Part shown: positions 54,555 to 63,672 of the stretch, piece after piece | Position numbering within the stretch: position 1 is the first letter of the stretch | Layout: each line of letters opens with the position of its first letter | Assembly (NCBI GenBank): GCA_030064795.1 | Contig: JASJEI010000005.1 | Coordinates: 1-64,000 of the forward strand | Length of the DNA stretch: 64,000 nucleotides | Source: Pleurocapsa sp. MO_226.B13 | Lineage (GTDB): Bacteria > Cyanobacteriota > Cyanobacteriia > Cyanobacteriales > Xenococcaceae | Reading direction: 5' to 3' | Notes under the pieces: model-generated | Database searches by the model: none | What the model was told of the DNA's origin: nothing | The model's input: only the letters and a program-made list of their open reading frames with translations | Translations under genes and position numbers: made by a program

Positions 54555-55052
54555 ATGAGAAAATTGTTTGCTTTAATACTAGTATTTACGCTTTGGTTTG
54601 GTTTTGCACCTACAGCTAATGCTGATGAAGTAGCGGGTTTAACCCCCTGTGCTGAAAACCCCGCGTACATTCAGAAAGCTAAAAATTTCCGCAACACTAC
54701 TGACGATCCCAATTCAGGTCAAATTAGAGCCGAGCGTTATGCTGAAGCTCTCTGTGGCCCTGAAGGCTATCCTCACTTAATTGTAGATGGTCGCTGGTCG
54801 CATATGGGAGACTTTTTTATTCCTAGTATCCTCTTTTTGTATATCGCAGGCTGGATTGGCTGGGCTGGTCGCTCCTATATTATTGCTGTTAGAGACGAAA
54901 AGAATGCAGAAATGCAAGAGATCGTCGTCAACGTCCCCTTGGCTATTAGCAAAATGCTAGCTGCTGCCACTTGGCCGATATTAGCTTTTGGAGAATTTAC
55001 TAGTGGCAAAATGTTTGCAGACGAATCGGAAATTACTGTTTCTCCGCGCTAG
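54555..55052 (+). CDS. psaF: Photosystem I subunit III
   Basis: The 165 residues have a lumen-targeting signal peptide (MRKLFALILVFTLWFGFAPT, cleavage likely after ANA). A lumenal domain follows (LTPCAENPAYIQKAKNFRNT with GQIRAERYAEALCGPEGYPH), then membrane helices and the stroma-side end. PsaF docks plastocyanin or cytochrome c6 in eukaryotes and is part of the PSI periphery. AAGGAAAC before the ATG at 54555 sets the start; an upstream frame from 54408 is not used. psaJ follows after 40 bases. Confidence 0.96.
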   Translation: MRKLFALILVFTLWFGFAPTANADEVAGLTPCAENPAYIQKAKNFRNTTDDPNSGQIRAERYAEALCGPEGYPHLIVDGRWSHMGDFFIPSILFLYIAGWIGWAGRSYIIAVRDEKNAEMQEIVVNVPLAISKMLAAATWPILAFGEFTSGKMFADESEITVSPR

Positions 55053-55092
55053 ATCTGCATTTTAATTACTGTTTATACGGAGGATATTAATT

Positions 55093-55221
55093 ATGGAAGG
55101 CTTGCAAAAGTTTCTTTCTACTGCCCCAGTGTTGATTATGGCTCTGCTGACGGTTACAGCGGGAATTTTAATTGAATTTAACCGATTTTTCCCAGATTTA
55201 TTATTTCACCCTTTAAGTTAA
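55093..55221 (+). CDS. psaJ: Photosystem I subunit IX
   Basis: A 42-residue hydrophobic peptide, [20 protein letters not shown] and [20 protein letters not shown]. This is the typical PsaJ pattern of one membrane helix next to PsaF. GGAGG at about 55079-55083 precedes the ATG. The gene is too short for many gene finders. It follows psaF in the usual psaFJ operon and is followed by a terminator. Confidence 0.96.
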   Translation: MEGLQKFLSTAPVLIMALLTVTAGILIEFNRFFPDLLFHPLS

Positions 55222-55309
55222 TCGAAAACCAAATTGAACTAAAAATTTCGAGAACTTAACTTAAATCTGTCTATTTTCAGCAAAAGTGCTGAGAATTTAC
55301 ACTCTAAAT

Positions 55310-55346
55310 ACTGCGATTAATTTTGGTTATTAGTCGCAGTTTTTTT
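55310..55346 (+). terminator. Rho-independent terminator of psaFJ
   Basis: ACTGCGATTAAT (55310-55321) pairs with ATTAGTCGCAGT (55329-55340), with one T-G wobble, followed by a T run to 55346. It lies about 90 bases after psaJ. Confidence 0.88.
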
Positions 55347-55378
55347 GTTCATTTGCCAGTCGCCTCAGCTTAACACTA

Positions 55379-55726
55379 CTAACCACCACTAATTTTAGCT
55401 TTATAGCCCAATTGAGTCAGAATTTCCAATAACTTTTGTTTATGCTCCCCCTGGATCTCTAGGCTATTCTCTTTTACTGTACCGCCACTACCGCATTTAG
55501 CTTTTAGCTGCTTGAGTAATTTACTTAGAGTTTCGGGTGAATGTTGAAATCCAGTAATTACCGTCACAGTTTTTCCTTTACGCCCAGATCTTGTTGCTTG
55601 TATTCTCAGATCCTGTTGATTGGGTGGTAAATCGGGTACTGCCCTTTCTAAAGCTTGGGAATTGTCGATCTGACCGAACTCTTGATAAGCAATGCGTTGA
55701 CGATTAGATTTACGTTTGCCAGCCAT
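55379..55726 (-). CDS. SUI1/YciH-family translation factor-like protein
   Basis: A 115-residue protein with the SUI1/eIF1 fold in the last 80 residues (RIQATRSGRKGKTVTVITGF, LKQLKAKCGSGGTVKENSLE, IQGEHKQKLLEILTQLGYKA). The bacterial YciH proteins resemble eIF1. The start is set at the ATG giving MAGKRKSNRQR, with AGGAAGAAAG upstream. The frame continues upstream to 55831, but that overlaps the NUDIX gene. The NUDIX gene lies divergently, 91 bases away. Confidence 0.92.
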   Translation of the reverse strand: MAGKRKSNRQRIAYQEFGQIDNSQALERAVPDLPPNQQDLRIQATRSGRKGKTVTVITGFQHSPETLSKLLKQLKAKCGSGGTVKENSLEIQGEHKQKLLEILTQLGYKAKISGG

Positions 55727-55817
55727 ATTTAATTCTTTCTTCCTGTTGATACAACTTAAATTAGCAATGCCAAGATATGATGTTTGTGCAATCCAGGCAA
55801 GATTTACATTAATTATT

Positions 55818-56375
55818 ATGTCCGCAGGCAAAGAACCAGCAGAAATTTTAGAACAAAAACTTACTTATAAAGGTCGCAAATTTAACTACGAAGTAATCAA
55901 GCTACGTCTACCCAATGGAGTTGCGGGAGAATGGGAATGTATCCGCCATCCTGGAGGAGCTTTGGCCGTTCCAGTCACCAATGATGGTAAGTTTGTCCTA
56001 GTCAAACAATATCGCTTTACTGTCGAGGGTAGACTGTTAGAATTTCCCGCAGGAACAGTGGAAATAGAGGAATCACCTTTTGAGACAATCAAACGAGAAA
56101 TAGAGGAAGAAACGGGTTATCGCGCCCATAAATGGCAAGATATGGGGAAATTCATCCTTGCTCCTGGATATTCTGATGAATATATCTATGCATTTCTAGC
56201 ACAAGATTTAGAAAAACTAGCAACACCACCCCAACAAGACGAAGACGAAGATATCGAAGTAGTGTTGATGAGTGAAGAAGAGCTAGAAGCAGCTATCCTA
56301 TCGGGCGAACCCATAGACGGCAAATCTATTGCTAGTTTCTATATGGCAAGAGCATATTTAAGGAAGGAAAAATGA
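55818..56375 (+). CDS. NUDIX hydrolase, ADP-ribose pyrophosphatase type
   Basis: A cytosolic hydrolase of 185 residues. The NUDIX box is intact (GTVEIEESPFETIKREIEEE then TG, following G-x5-E-x7-REUXEEXGU). FILAPGYSDEYIYAFLAQDL is typical of ADP-ribose pyrophosphatases. The ATG at 55818 is preferred; the same frame is open upstream to 55716 but begins inside the SUI1 gene's promoter gap. Likely substrate is ADP-ribose or a related nucleoside diphosphate sugar, inferred from family. Confidence 0.9.
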   Translation: MSAGKEPAEILEQKLTYKGRKFNYEVIKLRLPNGVAGEWECIRHPGGALAVPVTNDGKFVLVKQYRFTVEGRLLEFPAGTVEIEESPFETIKREIEEETGYRAHKWQDMGKFILAPGYSDEYIYAFLAQDLEKLATPPQQDEDEDIEVVLMSEEELEAAILSGEPIDGKSIASFYMARAYLRKEK

Positions 56376-56436
56376 GGAATATAGGCTGATTGGGGGACTT
56401 GGAGCGGAGGGAGATGGGGATTGGGGAATAACTACT

Positions 56437-56511
56437 GTAGGGGCGAACGCCCTAAAGGATTAGCTGAGTCTAACGACTTGCTTGCGCAACCGCGTCGCCG
56501 TTCGCCCCTAC
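56437..56511. repeat. Inverted-repeat element with nested CCTAAAGGAT
   Basis: GTAGGGGCGAACG (56437-56449) and CGTTCGCCCCTAC (56499-56511) are perfect 13-bp inverted copies. Inside lie CCTAAAGGATTAGC and other short palindromic pieces. The arm is related to 6120-6141. It looks like a small non-coding mobile element; no target-site duplication was clear. Confidence 0.8.
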
Positions 56512-56515
56512 GAAT

Positions 56516-57475
56516 TTAACCTGGTTCTTCTTCGTATTCGGGAGCTTTTTGCTTTTCAGGAATATTTACTGGTGGAGGATTGTATGCTTTGGGTTCGGTG
56601 TCATCGTCCCAGACATCTTCTACAGTCGCCTCACCATATTCGTATTCTTTAGCTGGTGGTGCTTCGTATACTGGCGCATCGTATACTTCTGGTTCTGCAT
56701 CTTGCCAGTTGCTTTCCTCATATTGCTCTTCATAAGGAATTGCCTGTGCTTGCTGTCTCATAGGTGGCGTAGTGCGAGCTTCTTGCCATTGGTCTTCATC
56801 CCATCTTTCTTCCATCACGGGTTCTCTGGTGTCCACTGGAGTAGAAATTGGGGGACGAACGGGCGTTCCCGTACCTAGTTGATTGTCTGCACTAATAGTT
56901 TGAGGATAATAGTCTTCTTCCCTTTCCCAAGGAGGACGACCAATACCCAGACGTTCTAGCAATCCTACTGAAATTTGTTCGATCCGTTCTTCTGAACCTT
57001 CAAAGACAATTAGACGATTGGGCCCACTACTAACGACCTCTTCGATAGACAATTCATAGGTACTAATAAACTGTTCTGGAATTTGTGGTATTCCCAAGGA
57101 AGCAATGATAATCGAGTTAACCGCTCCATTTTCGGCATCGAACTGAAAATCTCTAACTTTGCCTAGAGGTTCTCCTGCTTCGGTAATTACTTCGCAGTTA
57201 ATCAACTTGCTATAGGCTTCAATATCAATATCTTCAATTACATTTTCGTCGTCTACTAAAATTACGTCTCCAGTCTGACGAATGCTATCGAGATACATAT
57301 ATTTTGGTATGCCAGAAACTGAAAGTAAATTGTCTCTCAGACCTAAAGCTACTACTTCTCTGCGGTCTATATCTACCAAAACCTCTTTCACTACTCCTAG
57401 TCTCTTGCCACTGTTGCGAGCAATTACCTGAGTATTGATAAATTCAGAACGTAGATGTGTGTTTTCAGTTGTCAT
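56516..57475 (-). CDS. PRC-barrel domain protein with acidic tail
   Basis: The 319 residues contain two PRC-barrel modules (about 8-80 and 90-170). Matching stretches are FINTQVIARNSGKRLGVVKE and INCEVITEAGEPLGKVRDFQ. The C-terminal 120 residues are disordered and rich in Glu, Pro, Tyr and Gln (EVYDAPVYEAPPAKEYEYGE). PRC barrels occur in RNA processing and photosynthetic proteins; nothing points to a specific role here. The ATG at 57475 lies directly at the module start. A dispersed repeat follows its stop codon. Confidence 0.85.
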   Translation of the reverse strand: MTTENTHLRSEFINTQVIARNSGKRLGVVKEVLVDIDRREVVALGLRDNLLSVSGIPKYMYLDSIRQTGDVILVDDENVIEDIDIEAYSKLINCEVITEAGEPLGKVRDFQFDAENGAVNSIIIASLGIPQIPEQFISTYELSIEEVVSSGPNRLIVFEGSEERIEQISVGLLERLGIGRPPWEREEDYYPQTISADNQLGTGTPVRPPISTPVDTREPVMEERWDEDQWQEARTTPPMRQQAQAIPYEEQYEESNWQDAEPEVYDAPVYEAPPAKEYEYGEATVEDVWDDDTEPKAYNPPPVNIPEKQKAPEYEEEPG

Positions 57476-57883
57476 TTTATTGTTCGGTTAATGTAAGCAG
57501 CTGCTTGCACTAGCTGTATATATAGTAATCTTATTTAAATCAAAGATGACTAGATCTATGTCTAGATCTAGGTCTCAAAATCATGCCACAAAATTTACCA
57601 GATAATTAATACCTATAGATTATTCTAGCTAATCAAGAGAGTATTTGACTTATTGGAGCATGATTAGTATTTTTTGGCAAGGGTGTCATAATTGCGGATT
57701 AGGCGGAGTTTTAGCTTCTGAAATCTAGGATTGGCTTACCATGTAGAAGGAAAAGGTGGAAAAAGGTTTCAAGACGATCGAAAGGTCAAGAGCGAGAAGT
57801 TTTTTGCTCTCACCAAGATGTTATTCAATCGGGCAAAAATGGGTACTCTAATACAGTTGCCGTCTGAGTGCCTTTGAGAGTGC
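57476..57883. other. Divergent gap PRC / PatA-like
   Basis: 408 bases that should hold promoters for both neighbours. AGATCTAG-type short repeats occur near 57553-57573 (CTAGATCTATGTCTAGATCTAG), a small imperfect palindrome. No gene or named element is supported. Confidence 0.5.
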
Positions 57884-59152
57884 ATGAATCACCTCCACCC
57901 TTCTGATCTCGACAAAGATCGACAAACATTTTCCACTGCTAGATTAACTGATGTCCTAAACAAGCTATCTGATTCTCAAGAAAATAGTTGTTTGCAGGTT
58001 GTTTACAATTCCACAACTTTTTTTCTTCACTTTAATGAGGGGAAATTGATTTATGCGACCAATTCTTTAGCCCCTTTTGAAAGGTTAGAGCGACATTTAC
58101 GTCGCCTGAGTAATCTCAATACCAAGCTTACCAATTCAATTATCAAGCAACCACGTTTAAAATTTCATACAGATCTCCAATCTTATACCCAATTTCCTTC
58201 AGATTATCGGGGTATTATCTGGTTGACCGAACCAGGACATCTAGATTCTCAACAGGCGATAACTTTACTCAGAAGAATTACCAGAGAAGTATTTGAATCT
58301 TTATTATGCATACCAGATGCTTGTCAATATCGACTGATAGTAAAATCTGACAAGATTGCTCAATTGTGTCAATTTGATTTAAATACCTACATTGCACAAT
58401 GTCAGAAGAGACTGGAAGCTTGGCAAGCTTTCGAGGAAAAAATTTGGTCTTCTTATCAACGTCCTTATTTAGCTACTGAAAAAACTAATGCTATAGGCGA
58501 TCTAACAGCAGAACAAAATCAAACCATTTGCAAACTTCTCAAAGGATTAAACTTTCGTCAGATCAGTGCCGTACTGGATCTAGACGAACTAGTAGTAGCT
58601 AAAATTCTCTATCCTTCAATGTTAGAAAATGCGATCGTCATGCGAGATCCTAAACCACCATTCGATCGCTTACCCCCACTACCTCGAAAAGAAAACATGA
58701 CTCTAGCAGCAGAATCTGACTGGCGTGGTGAAGATAGTGGATTTGAGATTAATTCTCATAGCGAGCAAACCGTTCATGTTTTAGAAGCTACTTGGAAAAT
58801 TGCTTATGTAGATGATGATGCTTCTATTCATACTGATTTTACTCAATGTCTCAATCGCAATTTATTTTCTGTCTTAACGATTGAAGATTCTTTAAACGCT
58901 TTTTCTGAATTAATCGAATTTGAACCAGATTTGATTGTTTTGGATGTGAATATGCCTCATCTCAATGGCTACGAACTGTGTAGTTTGCTCAGAAACCATA
59001 ACAATTTTAAGTCAATTCCAATAATTCTCTCTCATGAAACCTACGAACTAATCGATATGTCTAGACTCAGACGCTCTAGAGCAAGCGAAAGCCTGACCAA
59101 ACCATTCAATCGCACTCAATTGCTTAACGTGATTTTTAAGTATCTGCAATAG
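57884..59152 (+). CDS. PatA-type response regulator (PATAN plus receiver)
   Basis: The 422 residues have an N-terminal PATAN/DUF4388-like region (TARLTDVLNKLSDSQENSCL, FFLHFNEGKLIYATNS) and a middle helical region. The C-terminal receiver domain (about 300-422) has DDDA near the start (IAYVDDDASIHTDF), the acceptor Asp in LIVLDVNMPHLNGYELCSLL and Lys in SLTKPFN. The arrangement matches PatA-type regulators, such as PixG/PilG-like proteins that control pilus motility or phototaxis in cyanobacteria. No kinase partner is adjacent. Confidence 0.88.
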   Translation: MNHLHPSDLDKDRQTFSTARLTDVLNKLSDSQENSCLQVVYNSTTFFLHFNEGKLIYATNSLAPFERLERHLRRLSNLNTKLTNSIIKQPRLKFHTDLQSYTQFPSDYRGIIWLTEPGHLDSQQAITLLRRITREVFESLLCIPDACQYRLIVKSDKIAQLCQFDLNTYIAQCQKRLEAWQAFEEKIWSSYQRPYLATEKTNAIGDLTAEQNQTICKLLKGLNFRQISAVLDLDELVVAKILYPSMLENAIVMRDPKPPFDRLPPLPRKENMTLAAESDWRGEDSGFEINSHSEQTVHVLEATWKIAYVDDDASIHTDFTQCLNRNLFSVLTIEDSLNAFSELIEFEPDLIVLDVNMPHLNGYELCSLLRNHNNFKSIPIILSHETYELIDMSRLRRSRASESLTKPFNRTQLLNVIFKYLQ

Positions 59153-59181
59153 GGTTCTCAAAGGTTGTTGCTAAAAAGTTT

Positions 59182-60123
59182 TTATGGTTCTAATTGTTCT
59201 AGTAGTACCTGCTGAGTTAGTAGTTTTTGAAAACTATCCTGATTGGGAAGAGAAGACTGTGCGCCGTTTTTGGTCACTGCTAAAGCTCCTCCTACCATAC
59301 CCCACTGCACCGCTTCTGCCAGAGATTTTCCCGATGCCAATCCCGCTGCTAATGCTCCATTAAAGGCATCTCCTGCTGCTACGGTATCGACTACAGGAAC
59401 GGGAATTGGTTTGGCCCAAAATTCATCTACTTGGTTACTGTAGAAAGCTCCTTGACTACCTAAAGTAATGATGACATTTTTAACACCCATCTGATGTAAA
59501 AAAGATGCAGCTTGTCTGGCGGTTGTCACGCCATCAACGGTAAAGCCAACTAGTTGGCTGGCTTCTACTTCATTAGGAGTAATTAAGTCAACTAAACTGT
59601 ATATTTCTTCTGGGAGATTGGGTATTACTGGCGCGGGATCTAGTATTAGGAAGCAATCGTGAGCTTTTGCAGCCCTAGCTGCGTTTAAAACCGTGGCAAT
59701 CGGTATACCCAACTCTAAAAGCGCGATTTTGGCTTTAGGTAATAGTTTTTCAAACTGTTGTATTTCTTTTTCCCGAACGAGATTATTTGCACCCGCAGCA
59801 CAGGCAATGGTGTTTGCCCCTGTTTCATCTACGACAATAGAGGCAACTCCTGAATAGGTATTGGGATTGACTGTGATGCCACTGGTATCGACTCCTTCGG
59901 TTTGTAAACTTTGAATTAAGGTTTGACCAAAGCTATCCTCGCCAATTTGACCGACTAGACTGACTGGAATACCTAATTTAGCGATCGCAACAGCCTGGTT
60001 GGCAGCTTTTCCTCCAGCAGCCGAAAAGAAACGATGTCCAATCACTGTTTCTCCTTTGGTGGGTAAATGAGGAACTTCTACGACTAAATCTAGATTGATA
60101 CTGCCAAAGACAACTACGGTCAT
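59182..60123 (-). CDS. rbsK: Ribokinase (PfkB family)
   Basis: A sugar kinase of 313 residues that phosphorylates ribose at O5. The start VFGSINLDLVVEVPHLPTKG, the substrate motif FFSAAGGKAANQAVAIAKLG and the catalytic DTVAAGDAFNGALAAGLASG are all intact. TPNEVEASQLVGF and VIITLGSQGAFYSN are typical of RbsK. It could accept another sugar, but the motif set is the ribokinase one. It stands alone. Confidence 0.92.
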   Translation of the reverse strand: MTVVVFGSINLDLVVEVPHLPTKGETVIGHRFFSAAGGKAANQAVAIAKLGIPVSLVGQIGEDSFGQTLIQSLQTEGVDTSGITVNPNTYSGVASIVVDETGANTIACAAGANNLVREKEIQQFEKLLPKAKIALLELGIPIATVLNAARAAKAHDCFLILDPAPVIPNLPEEIYSLVDLITPNEVEASQLVGFTVDGVTTARQAASFLHQMGVKNVIITLGSQGAFYSNQVDEFWAKPIPVPVVDTVAAGDAFNGALAAGLASGKSLAEAVQWGMVGGALAVTKNGAQSSLPNQDSFQKLLTQQVLLEQLEP

Positions 60124-60359
60124 TCTCTTTATTCTTTTGAATCTCGGACGATTACTAGATAGATTATAAAGCTTACCAAGCGATCGAAATTAAGTTATTA
60201 GAGATCTAATTTAATTGTCGAGATCGGATGTTGGATACGTGAAGCTGAGATTTTTTGAACTATTAATAAATATAGTTTGAAGTCTTGATTAAATACAGTT
60301 CTTAAGAAATATTTTATACTACTCAAGAGTTATTAAAATATTTCTAATCATCTTGAGTA

Positions 60360-60887
60360 ATGAGTAATAATTCAGAGCCAAATAATCTCGAACGAGTTTT
60401 AGCAACCAGAAATGTAATTGTCGATCGCCTCAATAGAATTGCTGAGACGATTGAAACTAGGGAAACATCTGAGGAAAATAAATCGGGCAAGTTGGAATTA
60501 GCTTCAGCGATCGCCGAACTTAAAAGTTATAGTAGCAAACTAGAGGAAGGGGTATTTCGTTTATTAGTTTTGGGAGATGTTAAGCAGGGTAAATCTACGG
60601 TTATTAATGCTTTAATAGGTGAAGATTTGTTACCTAGGGATGTTAATGCCTGTACCGCAATTTTGACGGTGTTACGTTACGGAGTAGAGAAAAAGGTAAC
60701 GGTTTATTTTAATGATAATACTGCACCAGAATCCCTTGATTTTGAGACGTTTAAACAAAGATATACGATTAGTCCCGATGAAGCTAAAAAATTAGAAACT
60801 GAAGGTAAATTAGCTTTTCCTCAAGTCAAGCAAGCAGTAGTAGAATATTCTCCTGGCTTTATTAGAACTAGGCAGATAAATTGTTGA
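60360..60887 (+). pseudogene. Dynamin-like GTPase, truncated first copy
   Basis: The frame encodes 175 residues: an N-terminal helical bundle and the start of a dynamin-type GTPase. The G1 loop is LLVLGDVKQGKSTVINALIG and G2 follows in LPRDVNACTAILTVLRYG. The frame breaks at about 60880 (ending FIRTRQINC). The next motif IVDSP (G3) is found just after, in a different frame. Bacterial dynamins are usually 600 or more residues, so most of the protein is missing. It starts with ATG at 60360. Confidence 0.85.
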
Positions 60888-60915
60888 TAGTCCTGTCAAG
60901 AGTTTATTAAGTTAA

Positions 60916-61543
60916 CCATTAGATCGAGAATTGTCAGATCTTGAGATGGCAAGTAAAAATTTACGAGAGGGGGAATTTAGGTTATTAGTTTTAGGAGATC
61001 TCAAACGAGGAAAAAGTACGCCAGGTATTAAAAACAAATTTAGCACCATACTATCAGGTGTTAGGTAAAAATCTTTATAGTGAAAGAGTTTTTGAAATCT
61101 CAGCTTTAAATACTTTACGAACCAGACTTCAAGAGCCAAATGCAGATTTAACTAATACGTAATTTGGTCGATTTAGTAGTAAATTAAATGATTTCTTGAC
61201 TCAAGAAAGAGCGCGTACAGAATTTAATCAAGCTCAATTAGTAGCCAAACAAATACGCGATCGCCTTCGAGAAATTGTTCATCGTCGCATTCCTTTATTA
61301 AAAGAAGACTTGGTAACTCTAACAGCCAAAATAGACTCGGTAAAACCAGAATTTGAACAACTACAATCGATTAAGGATAACTTTAGCGCGGAAATTATCG
61401 ATAAACGCGATCGCCAAGCTAAAAGTCTTGCTAATTCTTTCCAAGATTATGTTTTAAAATTAGGCGATACTTTTGAGACTGATTTTGTAGCCTATCAACC
61501 CAATTTAGAATTTTTTGATTTCCTACGCCAAGACAAGCGATAG
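60916..61543 (+). pseudogene. Dynamin-like GTPase, decayed second copy
   Basis: A second G1 loop (LREGEFRLLVLGDLKRGKST) lies at about 60961-61017, after PLDRELSDLE. Directly afterwards the frame changes and about 170 residues of the GTPase core are missing. The later sequence resumes as VLKTNLAPYYQVLGKNLYSE, then TAA at 61160-61162, then FLTQERARTEFNQAQL and a helical stalk to 61543. It is cut off at LEFFDFLRQDKR. Two paralogous GTPase genes therefore stood in tandem, as is common for bacterial dynamins, and both are broken. Confidence 0.8.
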
Positions 61544-62030
61544 GGTGTTGATTCTGGAGCAGGCGATCGCCAATAACGCGCGAAGGGATTACAATCTCTT
61601 ATGACCGTAGAGTTGAAAAAGCGCACCGCCCGCGTGACGCGAAGCTAATCCTTTAGGGCTGAGGTCTCCTCAGCGTAAGGACGGTTAATAATTCACTAAT
61701 TAATTGACAAAGAACTATCTACAAATATCAAAAACTAAAGAGTATCGAGCCAGCAGATAAATCATCTGTGTTCATCCGTGTTAATCTGTGGACTCTTCTA
61801 ATACAACATTTGAGACGTGTCAGTCCACTAGCCCTGCGGAGTGTTAACCTAAGATACTGTACGTTAGTTGCCAATTTAATCTTGCCTGATTTTGACGATT
61901 TGATTTATGATGAACTACTATCTCAAATAATGCCTAGATAGCAGATTAATCTCAAGAATATTCTGGTTTCTTGGTTTTTCCTTAATTATCTTCAATTATC
62001 TCGGCTTATCCAAGCTCAATCAATGTCTAA
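61544..62030. other. Repeat-rich intergenic region
   Basis: 487 bases with several repeat pieces. These are ATCCTTTAGGGCT (61648-61660), the hairpin GCTGAGG-TCT-CCTCAGC (61658-61674) and a decamer-like series ATCTGTGTTCATCCGTGTTA (from 61764). No gene is supported. It includes the promoter of the LptF/LptG gene. Confidence 0.65.
61648..61674. repeat. CCTAAAGGAT-family arm joined to a hairpin
   Basis: ATCCTTTAGGGCT is the inverse of the AGCCCTAAAGGAT arm seen at 32597-32639. It runs into GCTGAGG-TCT-CCTCAGC, the sister of the hairpin at 6028-6050. Confidence 0.75.
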
Positions 62031-63197
62031 ATGAAATTCTATTTCAATAGCATTATCAAGAAAATATCTTGCCAGATACCTTTAATCGATCGCTACATAG
62101 TCAGTCAATTAAGCTTATTTTTTTTATTTAGTCTGGGATTATTTTCTGCTCTCGGAGTTACGATCGGAACGGTTTCCGATTTAGCCTATAAAATTACTGA
62201 ATATAAATTACCTATTTCAGTAGCAATTTTAATTTTTGGCTATAAAATACCAGAATATATTGCTTATGCCTTGCCGATTTCAATTCTGCTATCGAGTTTA
62301 ATTATTTATGGTCGTTTGAGTGGCGATCGCGAGTTAATTGCTCTGCTTAGTTTTGGCATTAGTTTTAAACGAATCATCTTACCAGCCTTGGTATTTAGCT
62401 TCTTAATTACGGGCATAACTTTTTTATTTAACGAATTAATTGTACCCGCTGCTAATTATCAAGCCAGCCTCTTGCAAAACCCTTTTATTAGCGAAACAGA
62501 ACTCAACCTGCAAAAAAGAGATCTATTCTATCCTGAATATGAATCTAGCTGGCAAAACGATCCAGTCAAAAGTCTTAAAAAAATCTATTTTGCCGAACAA
62601 TATCAACAGCCTAACCTCAAACAAGTAACAGTAATTAGTTTAGATCGAGGACAAATAAATCAAATCATTACGGCAAAATTAGCTCGATGGAATCAGCAAC
62701 GAAAAGTTTGGAATTTAATCGAAGGGGAGCTAAATAAAATTAATCTTGCTACTGGCAAAATCACCAGCGAACAATTTAGCACCAGACAGTTACCTTTATC
62801 TGCAACTATTTTTGAAATTGCCAGCAAAAAACGTAGTCCTGAAGAGATGAATATTCGTCAAGCCCAAGAATATTTAACTCTAATAAAAGACAGTGGTAGC
62901 GAAATAGATCTAGTCAAATTTAGGATGAGAATTCAGCAAAAATATGCTTTCCCTTTTATTTGTTTGGTGTTTACTTTAATTGGTTCCACGTTAGGAGCTA
63001 ACTATTCCCAAGTAAATCGTTCCAAAGGCTTTGGCTTGTGTGTAGCAATTGTCTTTATTTATTATCTCATAGGATTTGCTTTCGACTCGTTGGGAATTAC
63101 AGGAATATTATCGCCCTTTCTAGCAGCTTGGATGCCTAATATTTTGGTCGGGGTGACTGGTATCTGGTTGTTGTTAACTGTAAAAATCTCACTGTAG
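62031..63197 (+). CDS. LptF/LptG-family permease
   Basis: A membrane protein of 388 residues of the YjgP/YjgQ family, the permease part of the LptB2FG complex that extracts lipopolysaccharide from the inner membrane. It has six helices, three at each end (about 22-46, 62-84, 103-125 and 305-385), around a periplasmic beta-jellyroll domain (130-290). Family stretches are IDRYIVSQLSLFFLFSLGLF, YALPISILLSSLIIYGRLSG and FPFICLVFTLIGSTLGANYS. Cyanobacteria often carry a single such protein for LPS export. The ATG at 62031 fits. Confidence 0.92.
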   Translation: MKFYFNSIIKKISCQIPLIDRYIVSQLSLFFLFSLGLFSALGVTIGTVSDLAYKITEYKLPISVAILIFGYKIPEYIAYALPISILLSSLIIYGRLSGDRELIALLSFGISFKRIILPALVFSFLITGITFLFNELIVPAANYQASLLQNPFISETELNLQKRDLFYPEYESSWQNDPVKSLKKIYFAEQYQQPNLKQVTVISLDRGQINQIITAKLARWNQQRKVWNLIEGELNKINLATGKITSEQFSTRQLPLSATIFEIASKKRSPEEMNIRQAQEYLTLIKDSGSEIDLVKFRMRIQQKYAFPFICLVFTLIGSTLGANYSQVNRSKGFGLCVAIVFIYYLIGFAFDSLGITGILSPFLAAWMPNILVGVTGIWLLLTVKISL

Positions 63198-63417
63198 CGC
63201 GATCGCACTCCTCTTCAGATGAGCAAAGTATAAGAAAATATAAAAATAGGGACGGCGGAGTCATCTGTGACTTTTTAGCAGTCGCGATCGCCCTTGACAG
63301 AAAATTCATCAATCACTTGACATTCAAGACAATCGCTACCTACTCTAACCACTGTAGGAAACGGGGGCGATCGACTGCCGAGTGCATTCCCCATTGATAA
63401 TTTTTACTTAATTGCTT

Positions 63418-63672
63418 TTAGCCATACCTTAACTTGCAAACCAAAATCGGAAATGCCAACATAAAAGTAGCAAAATTAGCGACAAAGACGGGTAAATTTT
63501 GCGTATAGAACCCATAAATGACCCAAAGCACCACACCCAAGCAAAAGCATAAAAACATTGTCAGAGATATATCTTTAGTAGATTTTGTTTGCCAAGTTTT
63601 AATCGCCTGAGGCAAAAAGGAAATAGTGGTTAAAATTCCTGCCGTCAGACCGATATAGGTCATTAGTTCCAT
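63418..63672 (-). CDS. SemiSWEET sugar transporter
   Basis: An 84-residue protein with three membrane helices (about 5-23, 38-58, 63-80). The triple-helix-bundle motif GLTAGILTTISFLPQAIKTW is followed by STKDISLTMFLCFCLGVVLW and then IYGFYTQNLPVFVANFATFM. SemiSWEETs form dimers that carry sugars. The PQ-type motif (FLPQ) and the conserved Trp and Asn (VLWVIYG, VANF) are present. It stands alone near the right end. Confidence 0.92.
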   Translation of the reverse strand: MELMTYIGLTAGILTTISFLPQAIKTWQTKSTKDISLTMFLCFCLGVVLWVIYGFYTQNLPVFVANFATFMLAFPILVCKLRYG

